Below, in pieces: positions 1 to 6,080 of a stretch of DNA of 64,000 nt; positions within the stretch are counted from its first letter, which is position 1; every line of letters begins with the position of its first letter. This DNA is from a virus. Under the pieces are notes generated by a model. It was not told the DNA's origin, did not search any database, and saw only the letters and a program-made list of their open reading frames with translations. Position numbers and translations under genes: made by a program. The stretch covers positions 1 to 64,000 of the IMG/VR virus record IMGVR_UViG_3300010396_000001. One strand, written 5' to 3'.

Positions 1-435
1 CACGTGGTCACCCCCAACCACAACATCACCGAGGCGTCGGGCTACCTGACCCCCGGCTCGCTCTACAGCGCGGTCGCGATGACCGACCTGCACGAGCTGC
101 CCTCGGCCCGGATCCTGATCAACCCGTTCGACTTCCGTGACATGTACCGCTGGGACATCAACCAGACCGGCTGGGCCTTCAAGGACCGGGTCGTGGCCGG
201 CGAGACGATCACCAGCTTCGGCGAGTTCCAGATCCAGCGCTCGATCATCGTCCCGCAGGCGAAGATCTTCCTCACCCCCGAGCCCAACTTCCTCGGCGTG
301 TTCCCGGTGCTCTACAGCCTGGACGTCGAGGAGAACCACAACGTCGAGGCGTTCTGGAAGGGATGGGTCTTCGACGAGATGGTCGCCATGAACATCCTGA
401 ACCCGCGCGGAATCGCAACGATCACGAAAAGCTAG
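1..435 (+). CDS. Probable major capsid protein, C-terminal part (5' end outside window)
   Basis: The frame is already open at base 1 (first codon CAC) and ends with TAG at 433-435, so only the last 144 codons are seen. The visible part is a compact alpha/beta domain with no signal peptide or membrane segment, ending in NPRGIATITKS, which looks like the C-terminal strand of HK97-fold capsid proteins (a short Arg-Gly turn followed by a beta strand). Its position at the left edge of a virion gene cluster agrees. A different head protein cannot be excluded without the N-terminal half. The stop is an amber codon; suppression would add 18 codons before TGA at 490-492. Confidence 0.5.
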   Translation, partial: HVVTPNHNITEASGYLTPGSLYSAVAMTDLHELPSARILINPFDFRDMYRWDINQTGWAFKDRVVAGETITSFGEFQIQRSIIVPQAKIFLTPEPNFLGVFPVLYSLDVEENHNVEAFWKGWVFDEMVAMNILNPRGIATITKS

Positions 436-441
436 TTCCTA

Positions 442-521
442 ACCCTCCCGAAGGAGGGTGATGGACAAAAGCTAAGAGAGCCCCTAAGGTGAAGGTTCCG
501 GCCGACACCGAAGGGGCTCTC
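442..521 (+). promoter_or_regulatory. Two stem-loops between capsid and endonuclease genes; second masks a ribosome binding site
   Basis: The first hairpin, 442-459, has a 7-bp stem closed by a CGAA tetraloop directly after the capsid stop. The second pairs 476-484 (GAGAGCCCC) with 513-521 (GGGGCTCTC), with GGTG/CACC pairing inside. Its 3' arm contains the AAGGGG that would be the Shine-Dalgarno of the next ATG at 524. Neither is followed by a T-run, so they look more like RNA-stabilising or translation-silencing structures than classical terminators. Readthrough from the capsid gene would give mRNA with a masked start, limiting nuclease expression in late transcription. Confidence 0.6.
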
Positions 522-523
522 AC

Positions 524-1294
524 ATGTCTGAGGGTAAGCGCTACGCGCAGAACACTGCCAAGCAGGCCCAGGCCTGCGAGCTATATCAGCAGGGCAAGCC
601 ACTCGACTACATCGTCAAGACCCTGCAACTCGACTTCTACCGGCTCAGGGTCGCCCTCGACCGAGCCGGCCTCCGGAAGTACCGAGAAGACGAGAAGCCT
701 CCGGATACCTGTCCTTGCGGTAAGAAGACAGGGGTCCCAGGACAGAAATTCTGCTCCCATGATCATCGCATGGAGTATGGCCGTACGAGACAGGCCAATC
801 CTGATAATTACGTGACTTTTAATTGTCTCGGATGTGGCGAAGAAATCACCCGGTACAAGAAATACGGGAAGGGCTACAATAAGTACTGCTCGAATGAGTG
901 CGCCGCCAAGCACACGAGGACCAAGCAGCACATCGTCGTTGATGATGCCGTTGTCCTCGACTCGGGCTATGAGGCGCTGTTCTGGGGGCTGTGCTCGCTG
1001 TGGAAGCTCCCGGTCGAGCGGGCCGACCGCAGCCTGGCCGTCCGGGTCGGCGAAGACGGGTGGTACTGCCCGGACTTCTGGCTGCCGACCCTGGGCCTGT
1101 ACGTCGAGACCAAGGGCTTTGAGGATGATGACGACCGGGCCCGGTACGCCGCCTGGCAGGATGCCGGGTACCGGCTGCGGGTGCTAGACAGAGATGACTT
1201 GCTGCAGGTAGTGTCATCTGAATTGTTTCTCTCGCTAAGGAGTTCAGATGAAGACGCCCCAGTCTCCGGAGGTGAACATGCACCAGCGTCGTGA
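524..1294 (+). CDS. Homing endonuclease-like protein, zinc fingers plus PD-(D/E)XK nuclease core
   Basis: 256 residues. Residues 1-55 form a helix-turn-helix-like segment. Two Cys/His clusters follow: C63, C65, C77 with H79/H81, then C101, C104, C122, C126, typical zinc fingers of mobile nucleases. The C-terminal part has E150 (SGYEALFW), PD at 183-184 and the ExK triad at 195-197 (VETKG), in the order of PD-(D/E)XK homing and Vsr-like nucleases. The middle of the gene (about 740-900) is visibly less GC-rich than its neighbours, consistent with transfer. It sits directly after the probable capsid gene, a common site for free-standing homing endonucleases. ATG 524 follows AAGGGG at 7 bases. 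Confidence 0.75.
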   Translation: MSEGKRYAQNTAKQAQACELYQQGKPLDYIVKTLQLDFYRLRVALDRAGLRKYREDEKPPDTCPCGKKTGVPGQKFCSHDHRMEYGRTRQANPDNYVTFNCLGCGEEITRYKKYGKGYNKYCSNECAAKHTRTKQHIVVDDAVVLDSGYEALFWGLCSLWKLPVERADRSLAVRVGEDGWYCPDFWLPTLGLYVETKGFEDDDDRARYAAWQDAGYRLRVLDRDDLLQVVSSELFLSLRSSDEDAPVSGGEHAPAS

Positions 1295-1355
1295 GCGCGG
1301 CCGGGCTGTCATCTTTCTGTCGCTTCTCGCTTTCGCCCTACTTACCTGGGGCTAG
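1278..1355 (+). CDS. 25-residue single-span membrane peptide
   Basis: Small ORF starting at ATG 1278 behind a good GGAGGT (1268-1273), overlapping the end of the endonuclease gene in another frame. Basic N-terminus (MHQRRERGR) followed by a hydrophobic stretch of about 15 residues, so a type II single-pass peptide is likely. Its TAG stop at 1353 is the first half of a TAGGCT box preceding the next gene. Function unknown. Confidence 0.5.
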   Translation: MHQRRERGRAVIFLSLLAFALLTWG

Positions 1356-1364
1356 GCTCCTTCC
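1353..1364 (+). promoter_or_regulatory. TAGGCT leaderless-type promoter box
   Basis: TAGGCT at 1353-1358 matches the actinobacterial -10 pattern TANNNT and lies 6 bases before ATG 1365, placing the transcript start at or beside the start codon. No Shine-Dalgarno precedes that ATG. The TAG is also the stop codon of the 25-residue peptide. No clear -35 is visible. Confidence 0.55.
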
Positions 1365-1514
1365 ATGAGCCGATCCAAGAGGAAGCTGCGTCATGCTCAG
1401 GCTGAGCTAACCCGCGAGCAGGCGCGGGCGCTCCGGGATAATCGGCTGGCTGACCTGCCCTGGTGGCGGCAGCCGACTCTCGGCGCAATGATCTCAAAGC
1501 TCCTGGGACGCTGA
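1365..1514 (+). CDS. 49-residue basic hypothetical protein
   Basis: ATG 1365 to TGA 1512-1514. The product is helical and basic (MSRSKRKLRHAQAELTREQ at the start) with a WWRQP motif in the middle. There is no ribosome binding site; start choice rests on the TAGGCT box six bases upstream. Amber readthrough of the preceding TAG would run in frame into this ATG. Function unknown. Confidence 0.5.
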   Translation: MSRSKRKLRHAQAELTREQARALRDNRLADLPWWRQPTLGAMISKLLGR

Positions 1515-1524
1515 CGCACGGCGC

Positions 1525-1560
1525 AAAAGCAGAGGGCCCTGGTTGAGTCCAGGGCCCTCT
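1525..1560 (-). terminator. Strong intrinsic terminator of the minus-strand RNA
   Basis: A 12-bp perfect stem (1531-1542 with 1549-1560, AGAGGGCCCTGG) and a 6-base loop are followed on the minus strand by GCTTTT. On the plus strand no T-run follows, so the signal is directional. Confidence 0.8.
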
Positions 1561-1856
1561 CGCTGCGGTCAGGGGGCTGTGCCCCCGATCACGGACGCTT
1601 CCCTCGTCAGGCCATGTCCGCCGTTCAGCCGCCGCAACGCTGAGGCTGCACGTCCCGGAAGCGAGTCGGTGCCGAGGGGAATGCCTCAGCAGGCCGCATG
1701 TCCGGGCCGTGCAGCGGGGGCGGGTGCCGAGTTCGCCACGGTCCCCCTTGCGCCTTTCCCCGTAACCAGCCAGCCTCACTGGCAGAGGCGGCCTGAGCCG
1801 CGTGCACCTGAGAGCTGCGTTACCGCCGGGCCTTGCACGGTGGCGCTTCGGAACTG
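1525..1856 (-). ncRNA. Candidate ~330-nt non-coding RNA with its own promoter and terminator
   Basis: The stretch 1515-1993 carries no convincing protein gene. On the minus strand it has a well-formed promoter (TTGACA, 17-bp spacer, TAGCTT; 1890-1862) and ends in a strong intrinsic terminator (1560-1525). Between them the sequence is GC-rich with many short inverted repeats. The longest minus-strand frames are Arg/Pro/Ala-rich, lack Shine-Dalgarno sites and resemble no family. No tmRNA tRNA-like end or RNase P core was recognised. A CTCTCAGG-like segment recalls glycine riboswitches, but the rest of that fold is not evident. Class unknown; ends are estimated from promoter and terminator positions. 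Confidence 0.5.
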
Positions 1857-1861
1857 ACACG

Positions 1862-1890
1862 AAGCTACCAAGGAACCTTGTATCTGTCAA
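1862..1890 (-). promoter_or_regulatory. Minus-strand promoter with embedded CAAGG palindrome
   Basis: Reading the minus strand: TTGACA (1890-1885), 17-bp spacer, TAGCTT (1867-1862). The spacer contains the palindrome CAAGGTTCCTTG, a plausible repressor site. A similar CAAGGAA element lies in two other minus-strand promoter regions (near 39885 and 62120). No ORF begins downstream; it points into the candidate non-coding RNA. Confidence 0.65.
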
Positions 1891-1981
1891 GCTGCGGTAC
1901 GATGGCCTCCTGGCTCTGCCGGGCGGTGGCTGGCCGCACTGCTGGGGGCAGGAGTGCTCCCCCTCCGCCCGGCATCCGGGC

Positions 1982-1993
1982 TAGGCTGCCGCC
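1982..1993 (+). promoter_or_regulatory. TAGGCT leaderless-type promoter box
   Basis: TAGGCT at 1982-1987, then GCCGCC, then ATG 1994. Same geometry as the boxes at 1353, 2716, 3575, 4037 and 8210. No Shine-Dalgarno is present. Confidence 0.6.
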
Positions 1994-2395
1994 ATGCCTC
2001 CCATCCTGAACATAGAGGGTTACTGCCCGGCCTGCGGGGAACGCGAGCTGCATCGCATGAGCGGCGGCATGATCCAGTGCCTGAACCGCTCGTGCCCCGG
2101 TCCGGGAGCAGTCCAGAACATGCTCATGGCCTCCCGTCCGCCGGATCCCCCCTCGGTGCTCGCGACCGCAGCTGACCTGCTGGCAGCTGAAGATGAAGGA
2201 CGCCCCCTTTTCCTGCGGCCGATGCTCATGCACCTCGGGAATGTCCTGCATGGCCGGGGCCTGAAGCTGCCCTACCGCGTTGAGCTGGAGATTACCGCAG
2301 CTGACGACTCCTCGCTCCAGATGACCCTGGAGCGCGCGGTTAACCAGCAGCGCATCCGGCCAATCGAAGTCACTCCGTCCTTCTATCGCAGCTAG
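1994..2395 (+). CDS. Zinc-ribbon hypothetical protein (DUF6085-like N-terminus)
   Basis: 133 residues from ATG 1994. The N-terminus has GYCPACGE followed about 20 residues on by CLNRSCPGP, a treble-clef/zinc-ribbon pattern recalling the DUF6085 family of actinobacteria and their phages (recognised by pattern only). The remainder is a small alpha/beta domain without membrane segments. Start chosen by the TAGGCT box 6 bases upstream. Ends in TAG at 2393. Confidence 0.65.
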   Translation: MPPILNIEGYCPACGERELHRMSGGMIQCLNRSCPGPGAVQNMLMASRPPDPPSVLATAADLLAAEDEGRPLFLRPMLMHLGNVLHGRGLKLPYRVELEITAADDSSLQMTLERAVNQQRIRPIEVTPSFYRS

Positions 2396-2403
2396 CCACC
2401 GTC

Positions 2404-2718
2404 GTGATTACCGCTGCCGCCCGCTGGCTCAGCCTGCTGAGCGCGACGCCTGATGCTGTCCGCTCCTGGGACTACCTGCAAGCCCGGCGCCAGCACCGGC
2501 GTGAGCGGCGTCGGCACGAGGCCCTGCTGCTCCTGACGGAGTACCACGGTAACCAGGTGCGCTTCCAGTGGCAGGCCGCGCACTACTGTCCCTGGCACGG
2601 CTTCCCGCCCGCCGGGAGCTATCGCGAGGCGCCTTATCCCGGCATGGTGCTGCGGGTGCTCCCCTGCGGCTGCCAGCGGCTGCCGGACGAGCTGACGCGC
2701 CTCCTGATCTCGCATTAG
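2404..2718 (+). CDS. Hypothetical protein, 104 aa
   Basis: GTG 2404, nine bases after the previous gene, with no Shine-Dalgarno; TAGCCA at 2393 overlaps the upstream stop in the same arrangement as the leaderless starts. Arg-rich helical N-terminal half, then HYCPWHGFPP and LPCGCQRL, suggesting a Cys/His metal site (CPWH...CGC). Stops with TAG 2716, which begins the next TAGGCT box. Function unknown. Confidence 0.6.
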   Translation: MITAAARWLSLLSATPDAVRSWDYLQARRQHRRERRRHEALLLLTEYHGNQVRFQWQAAHYCPWHGFPPAGSYREAPYPGMVLRVLPCGCQRLPDELTRLLISH

Positions 2719-2727
2719 GCTGCAGCC
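2716..2727 (+). promoter_or_regulatory. TAGGCT promoter box overlapping a stop codon
   Basis: TAGGCT 2716-2721, then GCAGCC, then ATG 2728. The TAG is the stop of the preceding gene and is in phase with the next start. A CTGACG eighteen bases upstream of the box is a fair -35. Confidence 0.6.
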
Positions 2728-3150
2728 ATGGCCAGACTCCCCAGCGAGCTTTACGTGATCCAGCAGAACGACGGCATCGTCACCCTGTCCGAGGACGGCA
2801 GCCAGCGCGAGATCGCCCGGTTCGATCCGGCCGACGCCAATGCCACTGCCCGTGCCCAGAAGACCATTTACGACAGTGAGCTGTCCGACGAGGACAAGTG
2901 CTTCGCGCACTTCTGGTCCGGGTACTTCCACGCCCATGCCGGCGGCGAGCAGCCCTCCGCTGAGCCTTCGATCTCGGAGTCGCTCATGGCCGGGGCCATC
3001 ATCCATGCCCTGACTTCCGGCACCTGGGAGCAGGAGCAGACCCGGCTGCACGTCCGGGTTCCGATGAAGGCGTGTCCCGGATTCGAGGTCAGCTCGGACT
3101 CCTTTCCCGGCCAGCGGTTCCGCGTCGAGGTCCGCGAGGTGATGTCGTGA
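2728..3150 (+). CDS. Hypothetical protein, 140 aa
   Basis: Acidic soluble protein without recognised motifs; FAHFWSGYFHAHAGG near residue 60 is its most distinctive segment. Start from the TAGGCT box. Its TGA at 3148-3150 overlaps the GTG of the next gene (GTGA), so the two are probably translationally coupled. That makes it the closest operon partner of the ubiquitin-like protein that follows. Confidence 0.65.
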   Translation: MARLPSELYVIQQNDGIVTLSEDGSQREIARFDPADANATARAQKTIYDSELSDEDKCFAHFWSGYFHAHAGGEQPSAEPSISESLMAGAIIHALTSGTWEQEQTRLHVRVPMKACPGFEVSSDSFPGQRFRVEVREVMS

Positions 3151-3368
3151 GAGTGAACGTGAATGGCCAGGTAATAGTCGTGACCGGGTGCGAGGGGCTG
3201 TCGCTGGGCGCCATTGCCACGAAAGCACGTTGGCAGACCGGATATGGCGAGATTCCCTTTGACTGCTGGGAGATCCGGACCGATAACGGCATCCTGCTGA
3301 ATCCGTCTTCCAGGCCGGGAGCAATTGACATGATCTTCGTGAGCAGACTGGCGGCCATCGGTGGCTGA
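3147..3368 (+). CDS. Ubiquitin-like beta-grasp protein with C-terminal Gly-Gly (DUF2604-like)
   Basis: 73 residues from GTG 3147 (GTGA overlap with the previous gene). The sequence begins with strand VNVNGQVIVV, then a helix region ending QTGYG, then FDCWEIRTDNGILLNPSS, then DMIFVSRLAA, and ends exactly at IGG. Spacing of the TG, WE, G-x-LL-x-P and hydrophobic last strand plus the terminal Gly-Gly matches small bacterial ubiquitin-like proteins of the DUF2604/multiubiquitin group. In those systems the exposed GG is activated by an E1-like enzyme; no E1, E2 or JAB peptidase gene is visible in this window. Family assignment is by pattern, not by search. Confidence 0.65.
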   Translation: MRVNVNGQVIVVTGCEGLSLGAIATKARWQTGYGEIPFDCWEIRTDNGILLNPSSRPGAIDMIFVSRLAAIGG

Positions 3369-3543
3369 CAGTACTCCCGAGTCCGAATATGACTATCCGC
3401 GAACGAACAGCGGTCCCCTCTGCAATGCCGAGGAGTCCGGCTATCTCGCGAGCACCGACGTTTACTGCCCGTTCTCTTCTGACGGTGCCTGCACTTCGGG
3501 CTGCCCGACCAACCGGGAGCGTGCCTGCATCCTCGGAGAGTGA
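3361..3543 (+). CDS. Cys-rich hypothetical protein, 60 aa
   Basis: GTG 3361 overlaps the end of the ubiquitin-like gene by 8 bases in another frame, suggesting coupled translation. Six cysteines in the last 40 residues (YCPF...CTSGCPTN...CIL) indicate a small metal-binding fold. Acidic overall. It is the third member of the 2728-3543 translational unit and could act with the ubiquitin-like protein, which is inference from position only. Confidence 0.55.
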   Translation: MADSTPESEYDYPRTNSGPLCNAEESGYLASTDVYCPFSSDGACTSGCPTNRERACILGE

Positions 3544-3574
3544 GTTTCTGACCGAGCAGTGCAGGATTCCTTGA

Positions 3575-3586
3575 TAGGCTCTGGTC
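3575..3586 (+). promoter_or_regulatory. TAGGCT leaderless-type promoter box
   Basis: TAGGCT 3575-3580, CTGGTC, ATG 3587. The preceding gene stops at 3543, so here the box is intergenic. Confidence 0.6.
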
Positions 3587-4039
3587 ATGACGACACCTCC
3601 AGGCCGGCCGGACCACCCGGACTTCCAGCTGATCAGCCACGCTCTGCTCGGCATAGACGCACGATCCGAGAGCGGGCAGGATACCTCGCAGATCCTGGAC
3701 GGCATGATCGATCCGGACTCCGCGCTCTATGCCGCGGTCCAGCGGGCCAGCTTCGCGGCGAAGAAGCTGCCGAAGCTGCGCCCTCATCTCAGCGCCCTGG
3801 CCGGAGCCTGGCTCGACGGCCTGCTGACCGGCCTGCATGTCCAGCAGGAGAAGACTCCGGCCCGCGCTCCGGGCAACCCGGAGGCTGCTGTCGCCGGAGA
3901 GCTGGTCCGCGAGATCCTCGAAGCGCTCTGCAGGCAGAAGGGGATCTCCCTGGACAGCGAGGCTGAGCCCGGCACCCCGGCCCGCAACTTCGAGCTGGCC
4001 CTGCGGCTGGGTATTGGCGAGGTCTTCGGGATCACCTAG
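3587..4039 (+). CDS. Hypothetical protein, 150 aa
   Basis: Soluble, mostly helical protein without recognised motifs. No Shine-Dalgarno; start from the TAGGCT box. The stop TAG (4037) is the start of the next TAGGCT box and is in phase with ATG 4049, so amber suppression would make a 235-residue fusion with the next product. Confidence 0.65.
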   Translation: MTTPPGRPDHPDFQLISHALLGIDARSESGQDTSQILDGMIDPDSALYAAVQRASFAAKKLPKLRPHLSALAGAWLDGLLTGLHVQQEKTPARAPGNPEAAVAGELVREILEALCRQKGISLDSEAEPGTPARNFELALRLGIGEVFGIT

Positions 4040-4048
4040 GCTGCGCCC
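4037..4048 (+). promoter_or_regulatory. TAGGCT promoter box overlapping a stop codon
   Basis: TTGGCG, 17-bp spacer, TAGGCT (4037-4042), GCGCCC, ATG 4049. This is one of the better-formed plus-strand examples because it has a -35-like element. Confidence 0.65.
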
Positions 4049-4297
4049 ATGAGCAACTCCGAGCGCGTGTACGAGGGCACCCTGAACTGGCCGCTGTCAA
4101 CGCTGCCCGACGCCATTACCTGCCGCGCCCCGGCCGGGGAGTCCCTGCCCCCGTGGGGCCTGGTCGAGGACGAGCCGCCGCCGGAGAGCCCGTGCGGCCA
4201 GGTCATCTTCCCGTCGGGGCCCGATCCCCGGACCCTGGCCGGGATCAGGGACGCGATCGAGCGCCACATGCGCGAGGCCCATGGCGAGGAGGTCTGA
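4049..4297 (+). CDS. Hypothetical protein, 82 aa
   Basis: Pro-rich acidic middle (EDEPPPESPCG) and a helical end (RTLAGIRDAIERHMREAH). No recognised family. Leaderless-type start. Confidence 0.55.
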   Translation: MSNSERVYEGTLNWPLSTLPDAITCRAPAGESLPPWGLVEDEPPPESPCGQVIFPSGPDPRTLAGIRDAIERHMREAHGEEV

Positions 4298-4305
4298 CTG
4301 CCGCC

Positions 4306-4584
4306 ATGAGCCCGGCAAATCATCCCGGCTGCCCGCTCAGGTCTACCTACGTCAAGATGATCTCCAGCGCGGAGTGCGAGGACTGCGAGGGGTTCGAGGA
4401 GAGCAGCCTCGGCAACTCGGCCGAGCACCTGCGGATGCTCCGGCAGAAGGCCAGCGAGCACGCCGGGGTTGCCCACCACCGGGTGACCATGCACCTGGCC
4501 CAGGACGTGATCATCGAGCCCATGCACCCGCAGACCAGGGAGAAAGCACTCAGGGGCCTCCCTGATGTCGGCGCCGGGGTTTAG
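4306..4584 (+). CDS. Hypothetical protein with CxxC, 92 aa
   Basis: ATG 4306 is preceded by GACTGCCGCC, a weak version of the TAGGCTGCCGCC context. Cys residues (GCPL...AECEDCEGFEE) suggest a metal site, followed by a helix (SAEHLRMLRQKASEHAG) and HHRVTMH; this looks like the phage HMRQKAxxHAxxTGH-type zinc-ribbon relatives. Ends with TAG 4582, start of the next TAGGCT box (13 bases from ATG, so out of phase). Confidence 0.6.
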   Translation: MSPANHPGCPLRSTYVKMISSAECEDCEGFEESSLGNSAEHLRMLRQKASEHAGVAHHRVTMHLAQDVIIEPMHPQTREKALRGLPDVGAGV

Positions 4585-4594
4585 GCTGCCGCCC
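4582..4594 (+). promoter_or_regulatory. TAGGCT promoter box overlapping a stop codon
   Basis: TAGGCT 4582-4587, GCCGCCC (7 bases), ATG 4595. Shares its TAG with the upstream stop; because the gap is 7 rather than 6, readthrough would not enter the downstream frame. Confidence 0.55.
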
Positions 4595-5614
4595 ATGACA
4601 CAGATCCCCGCCCCGGCCAACCGGATCAACCACGTCGTCATCGTCGGCGACGAGTCGGGCTCGATGAGCCGTCACGCCCGCTCCTTCGTCCAGGTGTTCG
4701 ATAACCTGGTCGCCGATCTCGTCGATACCTCAAAGGACCTCGACCAGGAAACCCGGATCTCCTTCTACGCATTCGCCGATGCCAGCGATATCCGGTGCCT
4801 GATCTGGGACAAGGACGTCCTGCGCGTTCCCAGCATCGGCGGCCTCTACCGGCCGCATGGCGTTACCGCGCTCATTGACGCCTCCTGCCTGGCTATTGAC
4901 GATCTCAGCAGGACACCGGTTATGTACGGGGACCATTCTTTCCTGTTCCTGTGCCTGACTGACGGCATCGAGAATGACTCGCGGCGCAATACCGCCCGCG
5001 ATCTGGCTGACCGCATTTCCGCGCGCCAGGACAACTGGACCTGGGGCATCTTCGTGCCCGACCGGGCGGGCATGAGCCGGGCGCGCCAGTACGGCTTCCC
5101 CGAGGACAATGTCTCGATCTGGGACACCACCTCGACTGCCGGGTTCGCCTCGGCCGGCAACCTGATCCGCGAGAGCGCCCAGGTCTTCATGCAGGCCCGG
5201 TCCCGCGGCGAGCGCCGGGTCAGCTCCCTGTTCCGGGTCAACGCCGTGAGCACCGAGCAGGCCCGGGCCTCGCTTATTCCGCTGGCCGACAACACCTACC
5301 GGCTGTACCCGGTCACCCAGGAAGCCGACATCGCCGATTTCGCCCAGGTGGCCACCGGCGTGCCCTACCGCAAGGGCAGCTGCTTCTACCAGCTGGAGCG
5401 GGCGGTGACCATCCAGGACTACAAGGGCGTCATCGTCGAGGGCTCCGACGGGCGCCTGTACACCGGCGGCGCCAACGTCCGCCAGCTGCTCGGCCTGCCC
5501 GAGCAGGGCAGCGCCCGGGTGCGCCCGGCCGGCCACGGGTGCACCGTGTTCGTCCAGTCCACCAGCTACAACAGGAAGCTGCGTCCCGGCACGCGCCTGC
5601 TCGTCATGAGCTGA
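4595..5614 (+). CDS. Von Willebrand A domain protein
   Basis: 339 residues. The MIDAS metal site is visible: DESGS (D19, S21, S23), a Thr in HGVTALIDA (about residue 92) and LTDGIEND (about residue 128). The VWA domain fills residues 10-200; the C-terminal part is a beta-rich region without a known family. VWA proteins mediate metal-dependent protein-protein contacts and often work with AAA ATPases, none of which is adjacent here. Start at ATG 4595 is set by TAGGCT at 4582; ATG 4565 upstream would overlap the previous gene and lacks such a signal. A second VWA protein is encoded at 10233. Confidence 0.8.
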   Translation: MTQIPAPANRINHVVIVGDESGSMSRHARSFVQVFDNLVADLVDTSKDLDQETRISFYAFADASDIRCLIWDKDVLRVPSIGGLYRPHGVTALIDASCLAIDDLSRTPVMYGDHSFLFLCLTDGIENDSRRNTARDLADRISARQDNWTWGIFVPDRAGMSRARQYGFPEDNVSIWDTTSTAGFASAGNLIRESAQVFMQARSRGERRVSSLFRVNAVSTEQARASLIPLADNTYRLYPVTQEADIADFAQVATGVPYRKGSCFYQLERAVTIQDYKGVIVEGSDGRLYTGGANVRQLLGLPEQGSARVRPAGHGCTVFVQSTSYNRKLRPGTRLLVMS

Positions 5615-5631
5615 GCGGCCGGAAGGTGTGG

Positions 5632-5796
5632 ATGAGGCAGGCTCGCCCCGAGGGGCTTCCCCGGTTGTGCCCCGAGTGCCCGCAGCCGGGCCCGCGGCTG
5701 GTCATCCTCGCCCGGTACTGCGGGGTCTGCAAGATCAGCCACCAGCAGTGGGGCTGCCCGGACTGCCGCGCCATGTGGTGGCCCCCGCTGGAGTAG
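5632..5796 (+). CDS. 54-aa zinc-finger protein
   Basis: ATG 5632 after GGAAGGTG. Three CxxC knuckles (LCPECP, YCGVCK, GCPDCR) in 54 residues, ending in WWPPLE, indicate a small zinc-binding protein. TAG stop at 5794 forms another TAGGCT (5794-5799), here leading into a structured leader. Confidence 0.55.
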   Translation: MRQARPEGLPRLCPECPQPGPRLVILARYCGVCKISHQQWGCPDCRAMWWPPLE

Positions 5797-5912
5797 GCTG
5801 ACGGCGCCAGCTGGCGGGAGAAGCAGATAAGTCGCATCGGCAAGCCGGGCTGGTTACCGTGCCGCCTCACGGGTTCCCGCCAGCTGGCCTGCTACGACTC
5901 AGGGAGCTGATC
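5794..5912 (+). promoter_or_regulatory. TAGGCT box followed by a long stem-loop leader
   Basis: TAGGCT at 5794-5799 is followed not by a start codon but by a 14-bp perfect inverted repeat: 5806-5819 pairs with 5875-5888 (core CCAGCTGGCGGGA). The 55-base apical region can form further pairs (GGCA with TGCC). The next gene begins at ATG 5913 after AGGGAG. The stem ends 24 bases before the start codon, so this could be a cis-regulatory leader or a separate small RNA. Confidence 0.5.
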
Positions 5913-6080
5913 ATGGCAGCACAGCAGGGCTGGGAGCAGGCCGCCGCCCTGGAGGTCGAGGAAGACCCGCTCACGCTGGAGTGGAAGGCCGAGGCGCACC
6001 GCCGCACGGTCGAGGCCCAGCTGAGCGAGGCCGCCCGGCGGGCCGACCCGGCCCCGAGCCTGCCCGTGCGCCCCCGGTGA
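5913..6080 (+). CDS. 55-aa acidic helical protein
   Basis: ATG 5913 follows AGGGAG at 6 bases, better than the GTG at 5859 which lies inside the stem-loop. Product is charged and helical (WEQAAALEVEEDPLTLEWK...). TGA overlaps the next GTG (GTGA at 6077), indicating coupling. Function unknown. Confidence 0.55.
   Translation: MAAQQGWEQAAALEVEEDPLTLEWKAEAHRRTVEAQLSEAARRADPAPSLPVRPR

Noticed and set aside
1780-1856. Glycine riboswitch suggested by CTCTCAGG
   Set aside because: Only one short segment matches; the paired aptamer cores are not seen and no glycine gene follows.
1342-1890. 182-residue minus-strand ORF in the large gap
   Set aside because: Arg/Pro/Ala-rich, no ribosome site or domain, and runs through the terminator hairpin and part of the promoter.
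2392-3838. Long minus-strand ORFs of 437 and 249 residues
   Set aside because: Composition and lack of starts mark them as shadows of the small plus-strand genes with coupled starts.
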